A DNA stretch of 39,448 nt from Verrucomicrobiales bacterium (GTDB lineage Bacteria; Verrucomicrobiota; Verrucomicrobiia; Verrucomicrobiales; DEV007): assembly GCA_021648365.1 (NCBI GenBank), contig JAKISY010000037.1:1-39448 (forward strand). Direction: 5' to 3'. Of the stretch, positions 22,548-31,052 are shown one piece after another. How positions within the stretch are numbered: the first letter of the stretch is position 1; the number at the start of each line of letters is the position of its first letter. Under the pieces are notes generated by a model, which worked only from the letters and a program-made list of their open reading frames with translations, ran no database searches and was not told the DNA's origin. The position numbers and the translations under genes are program-made.

Positions 22548-23002
22548 AAAAACAAGGTGCAACAGGCTTGTTAGCCGTGGCTGCGGTTATTTTTGTCGCT
22601 TGCCTAGGCGGGTGTTATTTGGGCATCGGATTGAGTCGAAGTCATTCTGATGGAGTAGCTACTGCTAGTGGAGGTCTTACTCATGAGCAGTTTCATCAAG
22701 CTCTCGGCTTGAGTGCGAAGCAGGAGAAGGCTTTGTTGCCGCTTGAGGCTAAGTCGAATGAGAGAGAAATGAAACTGAGGGATGACCTGAATGCTGCGAA
22801 TGCGGAACTCGCCGAGGTATTGATAGCAGAGCGTTCGTATTCTCCGAAAGTAGAGAGATCTGTAGAAAAAATCCATAAAGCGATGGCTGAACTGCAGAAG
22901 GCGACTTTGGAGCATTTGTTTGAAATGGAAAAAGTCTTAACGCCCGAGCAATACGACCAACTACTGAAATTAGCTGGAGAGTCCTTGCCTCATTCTCATT
23001 GA
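22544..23002 (+). CDS. cnrX: CnrX-like periplasmic metal sensor
   Basis: This 152-aa protein is anchored by an N-terminal helix (7-30), with a periplasmic four-helix hooked hairpin as in CnrX/ZraP-type metal sensors. Putative ligands are His47 and His51 (THEQFHQAL), Glu68 (LLPLEAKS), His124 and Met128 (LEHLFEMEK). Their spacing equals that recalled for CnrX of Cupriavidus metallidurans (H42, H46, E63, H119, M123), where they bind Ni or Co. The tail ends in PHSH. Metal binding would change its contact with the CnrY-like anti-sigma and free the sigma factor. The gene overlaps cnrY by 4 bases and precedes the sigma gene by 16. Confidence 0.8.
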   Translation: MKKQGATGLLAVAAVIFVACLGGCYLGIGLSRSHSDGVATASGGLTHEQFHQALGLSAKQEKALLPLEAKSNEREMKLRDDLNAANAELAEVLIAERSYSPKVERSVEKIHKAMAELQKATLEHLFEMEKVLTPEQYDQLLKLAGESLPHSH

Positions 23003-23018
23003 TTGCTTGTAAGCGGAG

Positions 23019-23636
23019 ATGATGGAATCTAAAGCAGCTGCCGAACAATCAGCAGAGCTGGATCGTGATGCGATCGACCAGGTTTTGATTCGACGCTTGC
23101 AAGCGGGGGACGATCTCGCTTTGAATGAGATCATGGAGTTTTACCAAGGAGCCTTGCATAGCTACGCTTATCGTTTTTGTCACGATGCAGATGAGGCAGC
23201 AGATTTGGTGCAGGAGGCTTTTGTGCGAGTTTACATGAAGCGTGCTAAGTATAAACCAAAGGGCAAATTTAGAACTTGGCTCTATACGATCACTGGGAAT
23301 TTGTGTCGTGACTGGATACGCTCTCATAAACGACGACCGCTTCATTATGTGGAACAGATATTTGATAGTCAGCTTTCAGCTAACACGGAACTTGAGCAAA
23401 TGCACAAAGCGAGTCCTGATCCTGCTCAGGTGATGATGGAGAATGAGAAAAAGAGTCACACGATGACTGCTATTGATAGCTTGCCGATGGATCTTCGGCA
23501 GGCTTTGGTGCTATTTTCCTTGGAGGGGAACTCTCAAGAGGAGGCAGGGGTTCTGTTGGGGTGTAGCGCGAAGGCTGTAGAGACGCGAGTTTATAGAGCT
23601 AAAAAACAGCTCAAAAAACTGTTGCAAAGTAACTGA
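23019..23636 (+). CDS. cnrH: ECF sigma factor, CnrH-like
   Basis: This 205-aa RNA polymerase sigma factor contains only regions 2 and 4. Region 2, about residues 40-107, includes DEAADLVQEAFVRVYMKR and GKFRTWLYTITGNLCRDWIR. Region 4, about 150-203, has helix-turn-helix LEGNSQEEAGVLLGCSAKAVETRVYRAKKQL. A spacer of about 40 residues joins them. It should be held inactive by the anti-sigma encoded two genes upstream and released when the sensor binds metal. A GGAG lies just before two consecutive ATGs (23019, 23022), and the second has better spacing. The predicted targets are the three TGAGGG-N16-CGTTAY sites in this window. Confidence 0.88.
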   Translation: MMESKAAAEQSAELDRDAIDQVLIRRLQAGDDLALNEIMEFYQGALHSYAYRFCHDADEAADLVQEAFVRVYMKRAKYKPKGKFRTWLYTITGNLCRDWIRSHKRRPLHYVEQIFDSQLSANTELEQMHKASPDPAQVMMENEKKSHTMTAIDSLPMDLRQALVLFSLEGNSQEEAGVLLGCSAKAVETRVYRAKKQLKKLLQSN

Positions 23637-23693
23637 TTGAGATTGAGCGCGTTGCTTTGAGCAAGTAGGGATTGCCCCCGGCTGCGTGGTGTG

Positions 23694-23732
23694 GATCACT
23701 GCGTGATCTAGCTTGTAAACCGCTTCGCGGTT
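23694..23732. repeat. Two short adjacent hairpins
   Basis: GATCAC-TGC-GTGATC (23694-23708) and AACCGC-TTC-GCGGTT (23718-23732), both perfect six-bp stems with three-base loops, lie between the sigma gene and the converging tRNA. They may belong to a repeat family or end transcription. No T-run follows. Confidence 0.5.
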
Positions 23733-23784
23733 AATCGCTCGAACTGCGTTCTCATCCCAACAGGCGGGAGAGTTATTGGGAAAG

Positions 23785-23858
23785 TACGCCTGTAGGGATT
23801 CGAACCCCAAACCTCCTGATCCGTAATCAGGTGCTCTATCCAGTTGAGCTACAGGCGC
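23785..23858 (-). tRNA. tRNA-Arg (anticodon ACG)
   Basis: The acceptor stem GCGCCTG pairs with CAGGCGT (one G-U). The anticodon stem CCTGA/TCAGG encloses the loop TTACGGA, giving ACG, which is normally edited to ICG. The T-arm is GGGTTCGAATCCC. CCA is not encoded. Confidence 0.95.
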
Positions 23859-23954
23859 ATTGTTGGCACTTGTCGTGCTGCGAATATAGTGGGGCATCTT
23901 GAGAGTTTGGCAAGTGGTTTTCTTCACGTTTTTTTTACTGCACAGCAGCTGCTC

Positions 23955-25565
23955 TTATCCGAATTGTGAAAGCACGGCGTAAATGAGGACGATGCAGATC
24001 AGAACGGCAACTGAGGCGATGCGGGCGCCACGCCAAGGGGTGAGGTCAACGGCTTTGACGTCAGTTTGCACCCATGCAGTTTTGCGGGGTTTGATGGCGG
24101 TGTAGATGATCATGAAGAGTATCAGTAGGGCAAAATTGATGCCTGCGACATGCAACCAGTGGATGGGATGACCGAACACATCACAGTTGTTGGAATCTGC
24201 GATGCGCATGTGAATGCCGAACCATCCATAAAAGGCGAAGCCTCCGAAGAGGCTGATTTTAGCAGCCATGGGTGGGATGCGAGGCATGAAGATGCCGCCT
24301 AGAGTGATGGCGAGTAGGGGGATGTTGTAGAGGGCGGCGAGACTTTTCATCAGATCAAAGAGACCACCAGAAAAAGTGCCTATGAAGGGGGCAACGCCGA
24401 TGGCTGCGATGGCGGCGATGATGCCGAAGGTTTTTCCGACTTTCACCATGTCTCCTTCAGAGGCTTCGGGTCGGAAGATGCCTTTGTATAGATCGACGCT
24501 GAAGAGGGTCGAGGCGCTGTTGAGTCCTGAATTGAAGGAGCTGAGGATGGCACCGAAGATGACGGCACCAAAAAAACCGAGCATCCATTTAGGTAACACG
24601 GTTTGGATGAGGGTGGCATAGGCGTCATCGGGATTTTCCAAACTGCCACCAAAGAGGTGGAAGGCGATGATGCCGGGAAGTACGAGATAAAATGGACCAA
24701 GCAGTTTCATCGCGGCGGCGAAGAGCAGTCCTTTTTGTCCTTGAGCAAGACTGAGCGAGCCGAAAGTTCGCTGGACGATGGCTTGGTTGGTGCACCAGTA
24801 ATAGAGGTGTAATAATAATACGCCGGTGAACAAGGTCCCGAGAGGCAAGTTGTCGTCGCTTTTGCCGATGGGGTTGAGTAGTTCGGGGCGAGTCTCGGTC
24901 AGGGTGGTAAAACCCGCGGCGATGGAACCGTCGCCGAGTTGATGCAGGGCAAAAAATGGGATCAATAAACCGCCCGTGAATAAACCGATGCCATTGAGGG
25001 TGTCGGAAACGGCGACGGCTTTGAGCCCACCAAAGATGGCATAGATGGAGCCTACCACACCAAGCGCTATGGTGGTCAACCACAGGGCGCTGTTTTCGTT
25101 GACGTTAAAGATTTCTGCTACATGAAAAACTTTCACCATGAACAGGGCGCCAGAATAGAGCACGAAGGGCAGTAAGTTGGTGAGTAGGGAGAGTAATAAT
25201 AATACCGAAATGATGATGCCAGTGCTTTTGTCGTAGCGGGATGCGAGGAATTCGGAGACGGTGGTGACTCCACCGCGTAGGTAACGAGGTAGGAATACGA
25301 GTGCCATCACAATCATCGCGACAGCGGCGAAGATTTCCCATGCGGCGACTTGCATGCCGTGTTGGTAGCCACCGCTATTGAGGCCGACGAGCTGTTCGGT
25401 GGACAGGTTGGTGAGTAACAGGGAGCCTGCAATGACAACCCAAGTGAGGGAGCGACCGCCTAGAAAGTAGCCGCTTTTGCTGGAGTGGTCGTCTCGATGG
25501 GTGAGTCGCCAAGAGATGAAGGCAACCAAGCCGGTGAAGAAGAGAAAGCTGAGTAGAGGGAGCAT
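23955..25565 (-). CDS. Sodium:solute symporter (SSS/SLC5 family)
   Basis: This 536-aa inner-membrane transporter has about 14 hydrophobic helices. SSS marks are the YFLGGRSLTWVVIAGSLLLTNLS opening around helix 1-2 (quoted in parts: YFLGGRSLTW, SLLLTNLSTEQ), WCTNQAIVQRTFGS in the middle, and FGAILSSFNSGLNSAST, which holds the sodium-site Ser/Thr residues. The family couples sodium entry to uptake of sugars, amino acids or vitamins. The NQAIVQR motif leans to the SGLT-type sugar branch. The substrate is not determined. It follows a membrane glycosyltransferase gene by 35 bp on the same strand. Confidence 0.85.
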   Translation of the reverse strand: MLPLLSFLFFTGLVAFISWRLTHRDDHSSKSGYFLGGRSLTWVVIAGSLLLTNLSTEQLVGLNSGGYQHGMQVAAWEIFAAVAMIVMALVFLPRYLRGGVTTVSEFLASRYDKSTGIIISVLLLLSLLTNLLPFVLYSGALFMVKVFHVAEIFNVNENSALWLTTIALGVVGSIYAIFGGLKAVAVSDTLNGIGLFTGGLLIPFFALHQLGDGSIAAGFTTLTETRPELLNPIGKSDDNLPLGTLFTGVLLLHLYYWCTNQAIVQRTFGSLSLAQGQKGLLFAAAMKLLGPFYLVLPGIIAFHLFGGSLENPDDAYATLIQTVLPKWMLGFFGAVIFGAILSSFNSGLNSASTLFSVDLYKGIFRPEASEGDMVKVGKTFGIIAAIAAIGVAPFIGTFSGGLFDLMKSLAALYNIPLLAITLGGIFMPRIPPMAAKISLFGGFAFYGWFGIHMRIADSNNCDVFGHPIHWLHVAGINFALLILFMIIYTAIKPRKTAWVQTDVKAVDLTPWRGARIASVAVLICIVLIYAVLSQFG

Positions 25566-25600
25566 GGGGTGGTTAGAAGTTAGAGGTGAGAAGTTTGGAA

Positions 25601-27220
25601 TTAGTGGGTTTTGGAATGTCGGAGTTTAATGGTATCTGCGAGGAAGAGAAGGGCAAATGTGAGCCATATCATCCAAGAGATGGCGGGGATGTGCCAGAAA
25701 AAAGTTCGCGCGATGGCTAGGTTTTGATGGAAATCGAGATAAGATAGGGGCAAGAGCCAGGAGAGCATGATCCAGGCACGGCTGGGAAATACGCATAGGA
25801 AAGGCATAAGCCAGGTGTAATACCAAGGGAATGCGGTGGGACTGAGTATGAATAGGGCAGCGGTGATGACGAAACAGCGGCGCACCAGATCTAGCTCGGG
25901 GTGTTGTTCATCCTTTGGGCGAAAACTTTGCCAAGCGATGACGGTGATCAACAGCAGGGCGACGATGATTTTTGCGGGCTGGAGATTATTGGGAGAAAGA
26001 TGGGTGAAGGTGAGCAGGCTCTGTTGGATGAGGGCGAAGAGTCCGGCGTTGTATTGCCAGTGTTGATTGTAAACGCCCAAGCCGGCAAAAACTTGTGCAA
26101 CTCCGGCTTGGTTCCAGAGAAAGAAGGGCAGGTAGGCGAGGGCAATGATGGTGGCGAATAGGGCGTAACTTTTCCATTGGGAAAGTCGAACGGGAAGAAG
26201 CACTGGTATCAAGATGACGGAGAAAAACTTAGCTAAGGTTCCTAGGGCGAGGGCACTGGCGGTTTTTAACGGTCGAGCCGGATCGAGCGCGAAGTAGATG
26301 GCGAGCATGGTAAAAAAAAGCGGCACGGCATCGTAGTGGGCGGAGTTGCTGAACTCTTTGAGCACTAGTGGGGACCACGCGTAGAGGATGACCCAAGTAG
26401 GGTTGATTTTTAGTCGTCGCAGCATGGCTATAGTGACGGCGATGATCAGTAAATCGAAGATCAGTAAGATCACTTTGAGTCCGACAAGAGAATCTCCAAA
26501 GAGAAAGGCTGAGACGGCGAATACAGCTTGAGCGGTGGGGGGGTAGATGGTGGGGACAGCTTGATGACTGACTCGTTGGTGCAGTTCTAGGTTGTGGTCA
26601 CGTAGTTGTTGCAAGTGCTTTAGAATAGGTCGCTCTTCAGCGGAGAACTCACGCCCTTGCCAAGTCACGCCATTGTGAGGATCTTGGTAAGGGGTGTGGA
26701 TGTTTTGTTCGTAGAGCTTGAGTGCTCCGGGTTCGAAGCGGTAGGGGTTGATGCCGTGAATGGAGCTTTTCCCGTCCCAGAGGTAGCGATAGAAATCGCT
26801 TTCGTGAATGGGCACGCTGAAGATCAGAATGATTCTGAAGATCAGTGCAAACAGTAGGATGAGGGACAGTGGTGAGCGAAGGCGGAAGCGGTGTTGCTTG
26901 GTGTGGTTTGTCGTCAGTTTGCGCTGGAGTCGAGTGAGAGGAGCAATGGATAGAAGGCACAATAGCGCGTAAATGACAAGAAATGCGGTGAGCGGCATTT
27001 CTTGGTTGGAGATTTGGTAATGAAACCCTTTGCCAAGGTTTTGAATTTGGTCGGTAAAAAGCTGGTGAGTGACGGTATCGAGCGTTTCGAGAATGACTGG
27101 GGGAAGCCCGTGGCTCAAAGTGGTGATCAGTAGGCAGAGCAAAGTCATCAGACTTCCCGCGCAAATAATCACTGTTTGCGCGGAGAGGCTAGTTGTGTTT
27201 TTGGAAGAGGGCAAGGTCAT
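25601..27220 (-). CDS. Multi-pass membrane glycosyltransferase, GT87/GT-C-like
   Basis: This 539-aa protein has about 12 membrane helices. An early periplasmic loop carries the acidic pair region HESDFYRYLWDGKSSIHGIN, typical of GT-C enzymes that use polyprenyl-phosphate sugars (GT87/DUF2029 mannosyltransferases). IYPPTAQAVFAVS and FSNSAHYDAVPLFF fit the same family. It would add a hexose to a lipid or glycan on the outer face of the inner membrane. The acceptor is unknown. It probably shares a transcript with the symporter downstream. Confidence 0.65.
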   Translation of the reverse strand: MTLPSSKNTTSLSAQTVIICAGSLMTLLCLLITTLSHGLPPVILETLDTVTHQLFTDQIQNLGKGFHYQISNQEMPLTAFLVIYALLCLLSIAPLTRLQRKLTTNHTKQHRFRLRSPLSLILLFALIFRIILIFSVPIHESDFYRYLWDGKSSIHGINPYRFEPGALKLYEQNIHTPYQDPHNGVTWQGREFSAEERPILKHLQQLRDHNLELHQRVSHQAVPTIYPPTAQAVFAVSAFLFGDSLVGLKVILLIFDLLIIAVTIAMLRRLKINPTWVILYAWSPLVLKEFSNSAHYDAVPLFFTMLAIYFALDPARPLKTASALALGTLAKFFSVILIPVLLPVRLSQWKSYALFATIIALAYLPFFLWNQAGVAQVFAGLGVYNQHWQYNAGLFALIQQSLLTFTHLSPNNLQPAKIIVALLLITVIAWQSFRPKDEQHPELDLVRRCFVITAALFILSPTAFPWYYTWLMPFLCVFPSRAWIMLSWLLPLSYLDFHQNLAIARTFFWHIPAISWMIWLTFALLFLADTIKLRHSKTH

Positions 27221-27331
27221 GCAGGAAATACGATTACAACAACGGAGGCAGCTACGATAGAGAAAAGGTGATGGCTAGGGAAGATAAAATCGCCACTTGC
27301 ATCCCCTGTGGATGACAAGCAAAGTGCGATC

Positions 27332-28666
27332 ATGAACTTTACCCCATTCAAAACAATCACGACGGGAAATGTGTGCCTAGCAGTGGCACTGATGAGCGCA
27401 GGAGCAGGTCTTCAAGCTGAGGATGCGCAGCCTATATTCAATGGTAAGGATTTAAGCGGTTGGTATGGCCTGAATCCTCACAATTTGGTTAAGGTTGCTG
27501 AGGATAAGAAAAAAGAAGCGATCGCGAGCTATCAGAAGGAGTTCAAGGATCATTGGACGGTGGATCAGGGAGAGTTGGTGAATGACGGGCATGGACCTTA
27601 TGCCACTACGGACAAAGAATACGGCGATATTGAGTTGGAGTTGGACTACAAAACGGTCGCTAAAGCTGATAGTGGGATTTATTTGCGTGGCGCGCCCCAG
27701 GTGCAGATTTGGGATACGACTGAGGAGGGCGGTAAGTGGAAAATCAAAGCTAATTTAGGCTCGGGTAGTTTATTTAACAATTCTGATGGAGCGCCTGGAA
27801 AATTGCCTTTGGTTCACGCAGACAAACCATTCGGGGAGTGGAATCATTTTAAGATCACTCAGATTGGTGCGCGCACGACGGTTGTTTATAATGGAAAATT
27901 GGTGGTGGATAACGCTATCATGGAAAATTATTGGGATAAAGTTAAGAAAAAAGACGCTCCCCAACCAACTCCACCACTACCTGCAAAAGGGGTGATTCAC
28001 TTACAGACGCATGGCGGGGAAATTCGCTGGAAGAATATCAACCTGCGTGAAATCGGCGGTGAGGAAGCGAATAAAACGTTGCGAGGCTCGGATGCAGAGC
28101 AGGGTTTTGTGTCGATTTTTAATGGCAAGGATTTGACTGGCTGGCGCGGGGCGGTGGAGGACTACGAGGTGAAAGAAGGCGCGGTGATGTGTAAAGCGGG
28201 TAAAGGTGGTGTGCTTTTCACGGCTGATGAATACGAGGACTTTGTGGTGAGGATGGAATATAAAGTGCCAGCGGGTGGTAACAATGGCTTGGCTATTCGT
28301 TATCCCGGTGAAGGGCGTGCAGCCTACGACGGTATGTGTGAGCTTCAGGTTTTGGACAATGATGCTGAGAAATACAAAACACTCGACAAACGTCAGTTTC
28401 ATGGCTCGGCTTACGCGATGGCGGCAGCGCATCGTGGTTATACCCGTCCAGCGGGTGAGTGGAATTATCAAGAAGTCACGGTCAAGGGGTCGACTATCAA
28501 AGTGGAAGTGAATGGAACGGTGATCTTGAATACGGATCTCAGTAAGGTGACGGAGTTCATGAAGGACACGGCGCACCCAGGCAAGGATCGCAAACGTGGT
28601 CACTTCGGTTTTGCAGGTCATAATGACCCTGTGATGTTTCGCAACATTGCGATCAAGCGACTATAG
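27332..28666 (+). CDS. Exported protein with two DUF1080 (3-keto-disaccharide hydrolase-like) domains
   Basis: This 444-aa protein starts from the ATG at 27332. The in-frame GTG at 27308 would put eight polar residues before the signal peptide. The signal ends GAGLQA. Domain 1 (about 32-240) and domain 2 (about 252-444) each open with the DUF1080 tag IFNGKDL(S/T)GW. They continue with concanavalin-like beta-sandwich strands such as GIYLRGAPQVQIWDT and GLAIRYPGEGRAAYDGMCEL. Proteins of this family cleave 3-keto sugars or glycosides in the periplasm and are strongly expanded in Verrucomicrobia and Planctomycetes. Activity here is inferred. Its stop lies one base from the stop of the converging next gene. 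Confidence 0.8.
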   Translation: MNFTPFKTITTGNVCLAVALMSAGAGLQAEDAQPIFNGKDLSGWYGLNPHNLVKVAEDKKKEAIASYQKEFKDHWTVDQGELVNDGHGPYATTDKEYGDIELELDYKTVAKADSGIYLRGAPQVQIWDTTEEGGKWKIKANLGSGSLFNNSDGAPGKLPLVHADKPFGEWNHFKITQIGARTTVVYNGKLVVDNAIMENYWDKVKKKDAPQPTPPLPAKGVIHLQTHGGEIRWKNINLREIGGEEANKTLRGSDAEQGFVSIFNGKDLTGWRGAVEDYEVKEGAVMCKAGKGGVLFTADEYEDFVVRMEYKVPAGGNNGLAIRYPGEGRAAYDGMCELQVLDNDAEKYKTLDKRQFHGSAYAMAAAHRGYTRPAGEWNYQEVTVKGSTIKVEVNGTVILNTDLSKVTEFMKDTAHPGKDRKRGHFGFAGHNDPVMFRNIAIKRL

Positions 28667-28667
28667 A

Positions 28668-29786
28668 TCAGGCGGGGCTAGCTTCGATTTCATCTTCGCT
28701 TTCATCGCTTAATAAGGGGATGAGTGCGGGGTCTTTGCGGATTCTGCGGTTGAGCATGACGATCCAGAAGGGGATGTTGACGAGGAAGATCCAGACGATT
28801 TTTTCGTTGTGATAAAACATCAGTCCCATGATGGAGTCGTTGAGTTGATGAAAGGCGAGGATCATCAGTCCGGTGACCGCACACCAAGCGCGGCCGAACA
28901 AGGCAATGAAGGCGAACAGTTCCAAACATAGTCCGCAGGCCATGAAGACGCGGGTGAAGTTGGGATGCTCTAACATGTCACTTGCCCAGCGAACCTTGGC
29001 TTTGCCGAAATGTTTGCCGTCCATGTTGGTGTAGTAATTCTGGCGATCAGTTTTGACTAATTGGATGCCGATGTAGGGGCTGTTTTGGATCCATTCACCA
29101 TCGGATTTGATCAGTTTGATGTAACCGGCGATCATGTAAAAACTGACGCAGAGCAGGATGGTGGAGTAGATGTAGTAGTCGCGGATGGTGCGTTGTCTGG
29201 AATCGACAAAGTGCTTCTTTTTGATCAGGCGGTAAATCACGCCAAAGAGGATGACGCCGGTTTGCACCAGCAATATAGCTGAAACAAGTTGGAAACCATG
29301 GTTGATGGCTCCTTGAGAATTGGAGAGCGTGCGACTACCGATACTGATGAAGGTGAGCAAGGGCAGGGTGATGGGCAATCCGATGCCAGATGCGTAGAGT
29401 AAGATGGCTGGAATGACGATCCAGGGTAGCAGGGCGACAAAACGGTCATTGGAGAAGAAGGTGAGATCCACCCAGTGGGCGATGCCATTGGGGACGGGCT
29501 GACTATCAAAGGTCATGCGTTGTGAGCTGTTGGGTAGCAACTCTACGATAGGGGGCAGTGGTGGACGTAAGCTTTCGTTTTTCTCTTTGCTGCTGATGGC
29601 TGGGTTGATGGCTGGAAATAGATCTTGGGTGAGAGTTGAGAAAGGTTTGCCAAGCGGCATGGTTTGATAAATGACAAACGCAAACAGCACGCGCATGAAG
29701 ACCACTTCGTAGCGGGAGAATTTCCAAACTCGCAACCGATCGCAGAGGCGTTTGAAAAGGTAGGGTGAACGGCGAAAAAAATTCAT
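28668..29786 (-). CDS. HTTM-like membrane protein, copy A of a duplicated module
   Basis: This 372-aa protein has about 8-9 hydrophobic helices. Shared with the protein at 31049-32011, in the same order, are HWVDLTFFS (WFDLSFLS), ILLYASG (ILYVSG), S..G..H..Q.V, a GxWI block (KSDGEWIQNSPYIG), EHPN, LELFAF and the final NIPFWIV. The layout, with paired short loops and a late GxWI/EHPN segment, resembles the HTTM / vitamin-K gamma-carboxylase-like superfamily, but no carboxylase activity can be claimed. It lies 35 bp downstream of its small partner on the same strand. A charged C-terminal tail (SDESEDEIEASPA) is absent from copy B. Confidence 0.55.
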   Translation of the reverse strand: MNFFRRSPYLFKRLCDRLRVWKFSRYEVVFMRVLFAFVIYQTMPLGKPFSTLTQDLFPAINPAISSKEKNESLRPPLPPIVELLPNSSQRMTFDSQPVPNGIAHWVDLTFFSNDRFVALLPWIVIPAILLYASGIGLPITLPLLTFISIGSRTLSNSQGAINHGFQLVSAILLVQTGVILFGVIYRLIKKKHFVDSRQRTIRDYYIYSTILLCVSFYMIAGYIKLIKSDGEWIQNSPYIGIQLVKTDRQNYYTNMDGKHFGKAKVRWASDMLEHPNFTRVFMACGLCLELFAFIALFGRAWCAVTGLMILAFHQLNDSIMGLMFYHNEKIVWIFLVNIPFWIVMLNRRIRKDPALIPLLSDESEDEIEASPA

Positions 29787-29821
29787 GGTAGGGTGCTTGA
29801 AAGTGAGGGCAAGAAGGGCGG

Positions 29822-30433
29822 TTAATTCTGGTCTTGAGCGGGTAGGTGCGCGACGAGAGTGGGGGTTTCGATGAAGCCGCCGTTGATGCGGTCGGGTTCG
29901 ATCCAGAATTCTAACAGGGCAAGTTTTTCTGGCAGTTCTCCGCGGCGAGGAGCGGTGGATTTTTGCGATTCTTCTCGGATGTAGAGAAGGAATTTTTCGC
30001 CAAGCTGCCGTCGCTGTTCGGAGTTCAGGTGCTTGCGTTTGGTGCCATGTTTTTTAGCAAAAGTGTTCATTCTAGATTTGAACATTTTTTTGATTGTTGG
30101 CGCGGTGAGTCCCGTGAAGGGGTAAGATGGTAGCGGGCGGCAGATCATCCCGTCGAGTTGGTAATAGGGGGTGTTTGCTGGAGCGCTGCCAGGTTTCGGC
30201 TCAGGTAGTTGGTCGATGTTATTTTGGTCTGGTATGGCGGATAGCACAAAGTAGTTTTCGCGATCATCTGGGTCGCTATACATGGGAAAATTGGAGAAGG
30301 GGTAAAACTCTCCAATGGCGAGGCTGAATGAGACGAAGGCAATTAGGAAGGGGAAGGGGTGGCGGAACCAGATGGCAGTCGCTAAACCTAATGCGGCAAG
30401 AATATAAAGATTGCGGATGATTTCTTCAGACAT
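29822..30433 (-). CDS. FPMYS-motif membrane protein, copy A
   Basis: This 203-aa protein has two N-terminal hydrophobic helices (about 8-22 and 27-43). GEFYPFSNFPMYSDPDDR follows immediately, then a soluble domain of about 140 residues with a basic helix (KKMFKSRMNTFAKKHGTKRK) and a final LALLEFWIEPDRINGG strand. The protein at 30555-31052 shares the motif and the same order of elements (DFYPLSHFPMYS, LKKHYG..., GLALIDVRIRRGEDG). No named family is recognised. It precedes the HTTM-like gene, and the pair is repeated in mirror image on the other strand, which argues that the two products act together. Confidence 0.6.
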   Translation of the reverse strand: MSEEIIRNLYILAALGLATAIWFRHPFPFLIAFVSFSLAIGEFYPFSNFPMYSDPDDRENYFVLSAIPDQNNIDQLPEPKPGSAPANTPYYQLDGMICRPLPSYPFTGLTAPTIKKMFKSRMNTFAKKHGTKRKHLNSEQRRQLGEKFLLYIREESQKSTAPRRGELPEKLALLEFWIEPDRINGGFIETPTLVAHLPAQDQN

Positions 30434-30554
30434 GGATGAGGTGTGTTAACCAATCACAACTTGTGTTTCTCGTCGACTATTGTTTTGTATTGAGATGCGT
30501 ATTGAGCAATTAGCTACAATATCGGAGGAGTAGGTAAAAGTATAAACAGAAAGT

Positions 30555-31052
30555 GTGAATTCAGATAAGATAAAATGTTTACTGGCTGGTGCTGCGCCTG
30601 CGTTTTTTGCCATGCGGCGAGGTTTGCTACTTTTGCCGATGCTGGTGGCGATTGCGCTGTGTTATGTGTTTGAGGATTTTTATCCGCTATCGCATTTCCC
30701 GATGTATTCAAAATTCGATGAACGCACTTATTATGTGTATTTGCGGGATAAACAAGGGGAGCCTGTAGCAGCGGTGCCTCATTTCAATATCTACACCTCT
30801 GATTTGAAAAAACATTACGGGCGCGATCTCAAAGCTTTGAAAAAGAAGTTGAAGGGTTCGCATTTTGACTGGAGCGCTGAACAGAAGTGGTCTGCGGGTA
30901 TGGAGACTTTGGCTTATTTGAAGAATGAGCGTTCGCCGAAGGCTTTTGAAGGAGAGAAGTGGCAGGGTTTGGCTTTGATCGATGTGCGCATCAGACGCGG
31001 GGAAGATGGCAAACTAGAGAGAAGTGAACAGGTGGTGGGGGTGATGGAATGA
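30555..31052 (+). CDS. FPMYS-motif membrane protein, copy B
   Basis: This 165-aa protein starts at a GTG. An ATG at 30612 just before the hydrophobic stretch is an alternative. One or two membrane helices are followed by FEDFYPLSHFPMYSKFDER and an alpha/beta soluble part ending LIDVRIRRGEDGKLERSEQV. It is clearly related to the product of 29822-30433 but about 38 residues shorter. The stop overlaps the start of the next gene (ATGA at 31049), which indicates coupled translation. The 121-base gap to copy A must hold two divergent promoters. It is AT-rich, with no clear hexamers. Confidence 0.6.
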   Translation: MNSDKIKCLLAGAAPAFFAMRRGLLLLPMLVAIALCYVFEDFYPLSHFPMYSKFDERTYYVYLRDKQGEPVAAVPHFNIYTSDLKKHYGRDLKALKKKLKGSHFDWSAEQKWSAGMETLAYLKNERSPKAFEGEKWQGLALIDVRIRRGEDGKLERSEQVVGVME

